This document shows positions 36,353 to 43,939 of a DNA stretch of 64,000 bases, piece after piece. The stretch lies in contig NZ_KE383909.1 of assembly GCF_000422725.1 (NCBI RefSeq), positions 227,230 through 291,229 on the forward strand. The letters run 5' to 3'. The number at the start of each line of letters is the position of its first letter. Positions within the stretch are counted from its first letter, which is position 1. Both the position numbers and the translations under genes were made by a program. The stretch is from Flavobacterium subsaxonicum WB 4.1-42 = DSM 21790. GTDB lineage: Bacteria; Bacteroidota; Bacteroidia; Flavobacteriales; Flavobacteriaceae. The notes beneath the pieces were generated by a model. It ran no database searches and was not told the origin of the DNA. It was given only the letters and a program-made list of their open reading frames with translations.

Positions 36353-37804
36353 TTAATAAACCAACGTTTGTATGCCGTGAGCCGGTATGGTATTTACTAC
36401 TTTCTCGGTTCCGATGATCAGGTTGTAGGTAACCTTTTTGTCGCTTGTATTCATAACCACAGTAGCCATTTTTCCATCTTTATTTATAAACGATGCGCTA
36501 AGCAACTGGCTGCGGCTTACTGCGCTGCTAACCAGTTTAGCCTCTGGCTGTACAAATTTTGAAAAGTGGCCTATGTAGTAGTACGATGGCGTGTAAATAA
36601 GCTTGCCCGTTTTAGTATCGGCATGCAGTGGTGCAAAGCAAAAGTTGCCAACATGGTTAGGGCCGCCTTTTTCGTCTAACAGCACATTCCAGTCGGTCCA
36701 GCCGGTGGTACCGTTATTAAAATCGTTTATAAGCGATTCGCCATAGCGCTCGCCGTTTGGCCAGTACTGTAGTTTGGCAGCATCGTACTGCTCTACGCAA
36801 CCCTCTGTAAACATAAGGTTCTTGTCAGGGTAGGCCTGTGCCACTTTTTGCACGTTCTGGAACATTGGCTTGCCGCCCGCCCAGGTTTCGTACCAATGAA
36901 AACCCATACCCCAGGCATATTTAGCCGCTTCTGGGTCAGAGAAAATTACGTTAGCACGCTGGTTCATAAGGTCTCGGTTATGGTCCCACACAATAATCTT
37001 TTTGTCGCCCAACTCTTTTCTGATTGTTGGTCCCAGAAAGTTTTTAAGAAAATCGCGCTCGTCTTCGGCAGTGTAAATGCACGACTCCCAGGTTTGGGTG
37101 GCCATAGGCTCGTTTTGCACGCTTAGGCCCCATACGGGTATGCCTTCTTTTTCGTATGCCTTAATAAACTTAACGTAGTAGTCTGCCCATGTTTGGTAGT
37201 ACTCCGGCAACAGCTTGCCGCCTTTAAGCATGTTTTTGCTATCCTTCATAAAAGCGGGTGGGCTCCACGGGCTAACGTATACCGTAGTAGTGTTGCCGGC
37301 AGCTTTTAAAGCCTGCTTTATAAGCGGGATACGGAATTTTTTATCGTGGTCTACGGTAAACGATTTTAGGCTTTTGTCGCCCTCTTTAATGTAGGTATAG
37401 CTGCCGCTGCTAAAATCGCAGCTGTGTATGTTGGTACGGATAATAGAGTACCCAATGCCTTTATCTTTATCATAATAGGCATTTAAAAATTCTTTTTGAT
37501 CGGCCGGTGTAAGCTTAGCAAACACTTCGGCACTGGCATCGGTAATGGCACCGCCTATACCTAAAATGGACTGGAATGTTTTTTGAGGCTCTACAAAAAT
37601 AGATATCTCTGTTTCCAAAGGCTGTTTAGATGCAGCAAAAGTAAGATTGCCTGTTTTAGATATGCGTAGGTTAATGCTATCGGCAGTTGTGTAAACGGTT
37701 ACCTGTTTGCCTTTTGCCGAGTAATTTTTTTGGTTTGCGCCCTGTTGTGCCCATAGTGTGCCGCAAAGCAGCAGGAGGCAGGCCGCTATTTTATTTTTCT
37801 TCAT
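36353..37804 (-). CDS. GH30 glucosylceramidase-like glycoside hydrolase
   Basis: A 483-residue secreted GH30 enzyme: signal peptide ending LWAQQ, a beta-sandwich/barrel arrangement, acid/base Glu232 in SVQNEPMATQ and nucleophile Glu334 in MFTEGCVEQ. The FQSILGIGGAITDASAEVFAKL start and the FSKFVQPEAKLVSS end are GH30 hallmarks. The start at 37804 (MKKNKIA) gives a normal signal; an upstream in-frame ATG would add 29 residues without function. It lacks a T9SS domain, so it may be periplasmic. It probably removes beta-1,6- or beta-glucosyl residues. An intrinsic-terminator hairpin precedes the gene, between it and the PKD lipoprotein. Confidence 0.91.
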   Translation of the reverse strand: MKKNKIAACLLLLCGTLWAQQGANQKNYSAKGKQVTVYTTADSINLRISKTGNLTFAASKQPLETEISIFVEPQKTFQSILGIGGAITDASAEVFAKLTPADQKEFLNAYYDKDKGIGYSIIRTNIHSCDFSSGSYTYIKEGDKSLKSFTVDHDKKFRIPLIKQALKAAGNTTTVYVSPWSPPAFMKDSKNMLKGGKLLPEYYQTWADYYVKFIKAYEKEGIPVWGLSVQNEPMATQTWESCIYTAEDERDFLKNFLGPTIRKELGDKKIIVWDHNRDLMNQRANVIFSDPEAAKYAWGMGFHWYETWAGGKPMFQNVQKVAQAYPDKNLMFTEGCVEQYDAAKLQYWPNGERYGESLINDFNNGTTGWTDWNVLLDEKGGPNHVGNFCFAPLHADTKTGKLIYTPSYYYIGHFSKFVQPEAKLVSSAVSRSQLLSASFINKDGKMATVVMNTSDKKVTYNLIIGTEKVVNTIPAHGIQTLVY

Positions 37805-37870
37805 TATAATTATTGTATTGGATGCACAGATTGATGATATATGCCATTTTGATAAAAGGGGAGGGCTATT

Positions 37871-37908
37871 TAAAAAATAGCCTGTAATCAATAAAGAATA
37901 CAGGCTAT
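37871..37908 (-). terminator. Hairpin inside the SusC/D locus, before the enzyme genes
   Basis: Perfect 10-bp stem ATAGCCTGTA/TACAGGCTAT (37877-37886 and 37899-37908), 12-nt loop, and six T residues on the minus strand. It lies between the PKD lipoprotein stop and the GH30 start, so it may act as a partial terminator lowering enzyme gene expression. Confidence 0.75.
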
Positions 37909-37929
37909 AAGTAACTAACCCAAAAATTA

Positions 37930-38820
37930 TTATTCGTACATGCGTAGAGACACGTTTGATATTGTTATAGAATTAACGCCATTTGCGGCACCACTTCCTG
38001 ATTTTACAAGGAAATAATAAGTACCCGCTTCGTTAATTTCTACATCCGAACCTGAACCTGAACAGGCTAAAGCTGCAAGTTGGCCGTTAAATGGAGTATT
38101 ACCACAACCAGCCCATGTGTTAAGGCCAATTTTAGTACCGCCATCGCCGTAGTCGCTACCTTGTGCAGGCACGGCAGCACCTAAGTATACCTCAAACCAG
38201 GTATCTGTAGAGCCCGGGCCCTCTACATGCATATCAATTTTGTATTTTCCCACCTCAAGGTTTACAGCCTGATAAATACCTTTACCACTATAGTTGGTAT
38301 CTCCACCACTTACCGTTGCACTGCCATTATTAAATGTCCAGACAACAGCATTGTTGTTAGAGATATTAAGTACAGTCCAGTCTGATGCAGTTTCAAAATT
38401 AGGGCTTAAGAGTAAATTATCTCCCAAAGCATAGGTTGTAACAACAAAAGTTTGTTCTGTAACACTATTTGTACCACCAATAAAACCAACAACCCTGTGC
38501 TGTAGCGTATACGTACCTGGTGTTGCAAAATTAAAGTTCATTGTAGCATCTCCTATAACTTCTCCAGTAACAGGATTTTCCATAGCAAATTCGCCAACAC
38601 CTACCCATTTCCATGTGTGGTATTGTACGTTAGCATCTGTAGTGCCTACTACAGTGTAATGATTACCATCTGGTGTTGTTGCAGAGTATGTAGCATCTAT
38701 GGCAGGCTGGGTTAAGGGGTTGCCCGAAGTTACTTCTTCTGGCGTACACCCAATAAATAACCCCGATGCTGTAACTACAGCAGCAAAAAAGCAACTTTTT
38801 AAGATTGTATTTACTTTCAT
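37930..38820 (-). CDS. PKD-domain surface lipoprotein (SusE/F-like position)
   Basis: A 296-residue lipoprotein: signal with lipobox GLFIGC (Cys25), a PKD-type beta-sandwich at about residues 40-135 (MNFNFATPGTYTLQHRVVG strand pattern), and a C-terminal carbohydrate-binding-like sandwich at about 145-296 (NLEVGKYKIDMHVEGPGSTDTWF in part). In polysaccharide loci, proteins in this position bind the substrate at the cell surface. The start is MKVNTIL at 38820; a longer in-frame reading starts inside susD. It lies 7 bp after susD. Confidence 0.83.
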   Translation of the reverse strand: MKVNTILKSCFFAAVVTASGLFIGCTPEEVTSGNPLTQPAIDATYSATTPDGNHYTVVGTTDANVQYHTWKWVGVGEFAMENPVTGEVIGDATMNFNFATPGTYTLQHRVVGFIGGTNSVTEQTFVVTTYALGDNLLLSPNFETASDWTVLNISNNNAVVWTFNNGSATVSGGDTNYSGKGIYQAVNLEVGKYKIDMHVEGPGSTDTWFEVYLGAAVPAQGSDYGDGGTKIGLNTWAGCGNTPFNGQLAALACSGSGSDVEINEAGTYYFLVKSGSGAANGVNSITISNVSLRMYE

Positions 38821-38827
38821 AAAAATA

Positions 38828-40339
38828 TTAGTTATATGCAGGGTTTTGTTTAACTTTTGTGTTTTCTGTTTCTTTAATAGGTACAGGTAAATGCTCGTGC
38901 TTACCGGCGGTAAAGCCTCTTGATGCAAGTACTGTAGCAGCCCTTCCGGTACGTACAAGGTCGTTCCAGCGGTGGCCTTCGCCAGCCAGCTCTAACCTGC
39001 GCTCATCCCATATTGCCTGTAGCGATACCGGTACAGATGCCAGGCCTACACGGGCACGAACAGCATCAAGCAATGCCTGTGCACGGGCGCCGGTTCCGCC
39101 AAGGGCTTCAGCCTCCATAAGGTAGGTATCGGCAAGACGAATTACATAGCCATTTTGCCTGTAGTTAAGCTCCCAGTTACCACCACCTGTAGTTTTATCA
39201 ACTTCAAGAGGTAAGAATTTTTTAAGGAAATAACCTGTATCCATGTAAGCAGGGGTGTAGTTAATAGCACCGGCTGCTTTAAGGGCGCCAAGATCTTCAA
39301 TAGTAGAAGCAAAACGAGGGTCGCCTGCCATAAAGTTGGCAAGGTCTGTAGTAACAGGGTTAAACGCCCAACCCGTTTGGTATTTAGGCGCTGTAGGTGC
39401 AATAGCACTGTAACCACGCGGGCCAACCATAATGTTTACGGCATTGCCCTCATCTACACCATTACCCCAGTTATCCCAGATAACATCACTTTTACTGGTG
39501 TGCGATGCCTCCAAAATAGACTCACTATTAAATTTATTGTCAATTACCCAAAGGTCGGCATAGTTGGCAAGCAGTTTATAACCGTACTGGCTTGTTTGGC
39601 CCGGTGTACCGTTAACCTCTGCAAACTGAGCGGCAGCTTCGGCATTTTTACCTTGAAAAAGGTATACTTTACCTAAAACAGCCTGTGCAGAACCTTTTGT
39701 AAAACGGCCAGCCTCTGTAGTAAGGTCTACCGTGTTAGGTAAAGACGGGATAGCCTCAAGCAAATCCTGCTCTATTTGTGCATATACAACCGCTGGGGCC
39801 GATTTTTCGATCTCATAAAACTGATCCTGTGTAAGGTTGGTTGTATAGAACGGAATTTCGCCAAAAATGGTTACTAACTGAAAGTAGTAGTAAGCACGCA
39901 ACGCTTTTGTTTCGGCTGTAAAACGAGCCCTTGTAGTGTCGTCCATAGGCACATCAGGCAATTTTACCAACAGGGTGTTAGCCCTGAAAATGCCTTGGTA
40001 ATAATCGCTCCAAAAGCTGCCCGGCATGCTGGTAGGGTTAATGGTATAGTTAGAAAAACCCTGTATACCGGCACCATCGGTAGAGCTACCGCCACCGGCA
40101 TAAAAATCGTCTGACCCGGCATTAAACATGGCAACCATATTTTCGAAACCACCTACCTGCTTCCTCATAATATCATAAGTAGCAACAAGCCCCTGGTATG
40201 CCTGGGTTTCGTTTTGGTAAAAGTTTTCTTCAAGGTACGTACCTGTAGGCTGAACCTCTATAAATTCGTCGCTGCACGAAGCCATAAACATGGCTACCGA
40301 TAGCGCAAGAAAGCTGTGTTTAAAATGTATTTTTTTCAT
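38828..40339 (-). CDS. SusD/RagB-family surface glycan-binding lipoprotein
   Basis: A 503-residue lipoprotein: lipobox MASC (Cys22) followed by SDEFIEVQPTGTYLEENFYQNETQAY in part, the usual SusD start. Tetratricopeptide-like helices (about 90-270) and a C-terminal part with the RRLELAGEGHRWNDLVRTG motif are diagnostic. SusD caps the SusC barrel and captures glycan chains for import. It lies 18 bp after susC and 7 bp before the PKD lipoprotein. Which glycan it binds cannot be read from sequence; the neighbours suggest a beta-glucan. Confidence 0.96.
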   Translation of the reverse strand: MKKIHFKHSFLALSVAMFMASCSDEFIEVQPTGTYLEENFYQNETQAYQGLVATYDIMRKQVGGFENMVAMFNAGSDDFYAGGGSSTDGAGIQGFSNYTINPTSMPGSFWSDYYQGIFRANTLLVKLPDVPMDDTTRARFTAETKALRAYYYFQLVTIFGEIPFYTTNLTQDQFYEIEKSAPAVVYAQIEQDLLEAIPSLPNTVDLTTEAGRFTKGSAQAVLGKVYLFQGKNAEAAAQFAEVNGTPGQTSQYGYKLLANYADLWVIDNKFNSESILEASHTSKSDVIWDNWGNGVDEGNAVNIMVGPRGYSAIAPTAPKYQTGWAFNPVTTDLANFMAGDPRFASTIEDLGALKAAGAINYTPAYMDTGYFLKKFLPLEVDKTTGGGNWELNYRQNGYVIRLADTYLMEAEALGGTGARAQALLDAVRARVGLASVPVSLQAIWDERRLELAGEGHRWNDLVRTGRAATVLASRGFTAGKHEHLPVPIKETENTKVKQNPAYN

Positions 40340-40357
40340 TTTTCAATTTTTTTTTAA

Positions 40358-43300
40358 TTAGAACGCTAAGTTACACCCTAACATAAACGATTTTGCCTGA
40401 GGATAATATCCACGGTCTATACCTCCAACATCGCCACCAATTTCCGGGTCGTATCCTGTATATTTTGTAAACGTAAACAGGTTTTCTGTAGTTACATAAA
40501 TTCTTGTTTTAGACAAACCTACCTGTTTGATAAGGTCGGCTGGTAAAGAATAACCTAACTGTATAATTTTGATCCTGAAGTAGTCGCCATCCTGCAGGTA
40601 AAAATTAGACATACGTGTAAAGTTTTTGTTATTATCTGATGTAGAAAGCCTTGGGTAGGTGTTAGATGTACCTTCGCCTGTCCAGCGCTCTAAGGCATTA
40701 GTTTGCCAGTTGGCATTACCAAGATCTAACCTGCGTAAGCCCTGGAATACTTTGTTGCCCGATACACCCTGGCCAAATGCCATAAGGTCGAAGCCCTGGT
40801 ACTCAAGGTTAATTGTTAAACCGTAAGTAAAGTTAGGTAGTGGGTTGCCAAGATATTTTCTGTCATCGTCGTCTGTAATCTGTCCATCATCATTTAAATC
40901 TTTCCATTTAAAGTCGCCCGGTACAGCATCCGGCTGTATTACAATACCTGCCGAGTTGGTGTACGAATCGATCTCTGCCTGGTTCTGGAAGATACCGTTA
41001 GTCTGGAAACCGTAAAATTCGTTAAATGCGCTGCCTACTTCGTAGCGGGTTAGGGCACCCATAGACTGGAAGCCCGGGCCTGTATTAAACTCACGGTCCT
41101 GGCCTACATAAGTAACCTTGTTTTTAAGTGTAGAGGCGTTACCGCTTACACTAATATTAAATTCGCCAATTTGCTTGCGGTAGGTTAAGCTTAGCTCTAC
41201 ACCAGTATTTTCCATATCGGCAACGTTACCCTGTGGCTGTCCTGTAGCACCTACATAGCCCGGTAACTGGATACCCTGAAGTATACCTGTAGTTTTCTTT
41301 TTGTACCAGTCGAACTCTAAGCTTAAGTCTCTAAATAAAGTAGCCTCGAAACCAACGTTGGTTTGTGCAGTTTCTTCCCACTTAAGGTCTGGGTTAGATG
41401 GAGCATTAGGGCTGTAACCTACTACTACATTACCTTGGTTGCCAAGTGTGTAGTTACGGCCACCGCTAACTAATGCCAGGTATGCGAAGTTAGGAATGGC
41501 ATCGCTACCTACAACACCATAACCTCCACGGAATTTTAATGTGTTAACAACAGTATTCTCTTTCCAGAAATCTTCTTTAGTTGGAACCCAGCCTAATGAG
41601 AATGATGGGAAAGTACCGTATTTGTTGTTAGAACCAAAACGAGAAGAACCGTCTCTACGGATAATACCGGTAAACAGGTATTTTTCTTTGTAATCGTAGT
41701 TAGCCCTTGCAAATAAAGAGCTTACAACGTGGCGGTTACCTGTGCTTGCCCATGCATTAATATCATCGGCAGGTGTAGCCCAGTTAAAAGAAGCCTCGGC
41801 ATGCGTGTTAACCGGCTGGTTAAAATACGTAACACCTTCGCCACTTGTAATATCATCTTCATAAGCAGCCTGGCCCAAAAGCACTGTAAAGTTATGGCTG
41901 CCAATTAGTTTGTTGTAAGATATAGTGTTTTCTATATTCCAGCCAAAACCTTTGTTAGTTTCTCTGTAAAGGCTATTTTTAGTATTGTTTAAAATACCGT
42001 TTAGGTACGATATTGGCGTAAAGCTTTCGCTACCCCAGTAAGCAAGCTTACCGCCCACGGTAGAGCGTATTTTAAGGCCTTCTATTGGCATAGCCTCTAT
42101 ATAAGCGTTACCCACAAAGTTATCTGCCCAGCCGTAGTTGCCATCGCGTATTGCGGCATAGGCAAGGGGGTTAGACATTTCGTTAGCTACAGCGCTCGAT
42201 ATACCGTAAAAGTTTCCATTAGGGTCTTTAACAGCATATTGCCCATATTCGCTGCTGTTAGGCTGGTTAGCCACATCGGCAGGCGATACTGTTAGCGGAG
42301 TAACAGGGTCTAACGCGATAGCCGAAGCTAACGGGCCACCAAACTCGCCGTTTGTATTACCAATACCTACTGTTTTTTCGTGAGAGTAACCCACATTTTG
42401 CCCAATTGTAAAGTATTTGCTTAGCTTGTGCGTAGAGTTTATCCTGATGTTTTTACGCAGGTAGTTAGAAATATCGGTCATAACGATACCTTCCTGATCG
42501 GTAAGGCCTACAGACATATAGAATGTAGATTTTTCGCTACCGCCACTAACGCTAAACTCGTGCTGGGTACGTTGCGCGCTTTTGTTAAAAATTACATCCT
42601 GCCAATCGGTTCCTTTACCAATATTGGCAGCGTTAGGGTAAGGTAATTGGAAAGTTCCACCTGTAAACCCGTTGGCGTACTGCTCGTTACGTAGTGTAGC
42701 ATATTGTGTACCGTTTAAAAGGTCCAGCTTTCTTGCTGCCTGAGAAAATCCTGCAAAACCATTATAGGTTACAGAAAATTTACCGGCTTTACCTTTTTTA
42801 GTAGTTACAAGTATTACACCCGCAGCAGCCCTTGCACCGTATATAGCCTGAGAAGCAGCGTCTTTTAATACTTCCATAGACTCGATATCCGACTGGTTTA
42901 AGTAGTTAATACCACCGTTGTCTACAATAACACCATCTACCACCCAAAGTGGGTTGTTGTTGTTAAAAGACGTGATACCCCTAACACGTATAGTAGCTGC
43001 AGAACCCGGCTGACCCGCGTTTTGCGCCACAAATACACCCGATGCCCTACCTTGTAAAGACTGGCCTACGGTTGTTAACGGTAAATTTTCCAGATCTTTA
43101 GATTTAACGCTGGATATGGCACCGGTTACCACACTTTTCTTTTGTGTGCCGTAACCTACAACTACCACTTCTTCTAATGTTTTAGCCTCCGGGGCTAAGG
43201 ATACATTAATAGACGTTTGGCCATTAATTGCAATTTCCTGGTTGGCATAACCAACATAGCTAATTACCAAAGTGGCACTTGGGCTTGCCATAATTTGGTA

Positions 43301-43480
43301 GTTACCATCTATGTCTGATGATGCACTGTTAGAGGTACCTTTTACTAATACAGAGGCACCGGGAACGGGCAGGCCGTTTTCATCTGTTACCTTACCAGAT
43401 ACGTTAGTATCCTGCGCCCATGCGCAGAGCGTAGATAACAGGCAGACAAAATAAAAAAATCGTAATTTTAATAATTTCAT
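40358..43480 (-). CDS. SusC/RagA-family TonB-dependent outer membrane transporter
   Basis: A 1040-residue outer membrane receptor: signal peptide ending CAWAQ, an N-terminal carboxypeptidase-like extension (about 25-105, SGKVTDENGLPVPGASVLVKG pattern), a TonB box region (EEVVVVGYGTQKKS), the plug domain (about 110-230), then a 22-strand barrel to the terminal F. It imports oligosaccharides in concert with SusD and the TonB system. It is the first gene of the minus-strand locus. Upstream are two 14-bp repeats spaced 32 bp apart, and the divergent regulator gene. Confidence 0.97.
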   Translation of the reverse strand: MKLLKLRFFYFVCLLSTLCAWAQDTNVSGKVTDENGLPVPGASVLVKGTSNSASSDIDGNYQIMASPSATLVISYVGYANQEIAINGQTSINVSLAPEAKTLEEVVVVGYGTQKKSVVTGAISSVKSKDLENLPLTTVGQSLQGRASGVFVAQNAGQPGSAATIRVRGITSFNNNNPLWVVDGVIVDNGGINYLNQSDIESMEVLKDAASQAIYGARAAAGVILVTTKKGKAGKFSVTYNGFAGFSQAARKLDLLNGTQYATLRNEQYANGFTGGTFQLPYPNAANIGKGTDWQDVIFNKSAQRTQHEFSVSGGSEKSTFYMSVGLTDQEGIVMTDISNYLRKNIRINSTHKLSKYFTIGQNVGYSHEKTVGIGNTNGEFGGPLASAIALDPVTPLTVSPADVANQPNSSEYGQYAVKDPNGNFYGISSAVANEMSNPLAYAAIRDGNYGWADNFVGNAYIEAMPIEGLKIRSTVGGKLAYWGSESFTPISYLNGILNNTKNSLYRETNKGFGWNIENTISYNKLIGSHNFTVLLGQAAYEDDITSGEGVTYFNQPVNTHAEASFNWATPADDINAWASTGNRHVVSSLFARANYDYKEKYLFTGIIRRDGSSRFGSNNKYGTFPSFSLGWVPTKEDFWKENTVVNTLKFRGGYGVVGSDAIPNFAYLALVSGGRNYTLGNQGNVVVGYSPNAPSNPDLKWEETAQTNVGFEATLFRDLSLEFDWYKKKTTGILQGIQLPGYVGATGQPQGNVADMENTGVELSLTYRKQIGEFNISVSGNASTLKNKVTYVGQDREFNTGPGFQSMGALTRYEVGSAFNEFYGFQTNGIFQNQAEIDSYTNSAGIVIQPDAVPGDFKWKDLNDDGQITDDDDRKYLGNPLPNFTYGLTINLEYQGFDLMAFGQGVSGNKVFQGLRRLDLGNANWQTNALERWTGEGTSNTYPRLSTSDNNKNFTRMSNFYLQDGDYFRIKIIQLGYSLPADLIKQVGLSKTRIYVTTENLFTFTKYTGYDPEIGGDVGGIDRGYYPQAKSFMLGCNLAF

Positions 43481-43939
43481 ACTCGTTAAAATTTGGGTTG
43501 ATTATTTATTAATAATAAGCAATATTACTTATTTTTTTTATAAATCAGCAACTTAAAATCGCTACAAAAACCCATCAATCGCAAAAAAATACTATATAAA
43601 AACACATCAATAATAATATAAATATCTGATTATCAAATTTATATAAAAAAAATGTATTGTTACCGTTATGTTAATTTTATAAATTTACCCCTACAAATAG
43701 CCTATTTTTAATTACAACGTTGTAGCTATTTCTGTATCAAACGTTTAAGTTACTCGACAAAACCTATATTTCAACGGTTTTTGGCACAAAAATTATATGT
43801 TTAACAATGCTGTTTTTGCCTTATATTTGGCAAAATTACTTAAAACAGCAGCCCAAAATCGCGAGCAAACGGCAAATTGCTACCGTTTAATACAACGTTG
43901 TCGCTGGATTTGTAAGATTTTTTAAAGAGCACTATTTTT
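43481..43939. promoter_or_regulatory. Divergent regulatory region between susC and the propeller regulator
   Basis: The 459-bp region has no gene. It holds two near-identical words, AAAAACCCATCAAT (43566-43579) and AAAAACACATCAAT (43598-43611), 32 bp apart and 86 and 118 bp before susC; a possible susC -7 box (TAAATTTG on the minus strand, about 43634-43641); two perfect palindromes ACAACGTTGT at 43714-43723 and 43892-43901, 178 bp apart; a related AAACGTTT at 43739-43746; and a -7 box for the regulator at 43822-43829. Confidence 0.6.
43822..43829 (+). promoter_or_regulatory. -7 box for the propeller regulator gene
   Basis: TATATTTG, 111 bp before the ATG at 43940. It lies between the two ACAACGTTGT palindromes. 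Confidence 0.6.
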
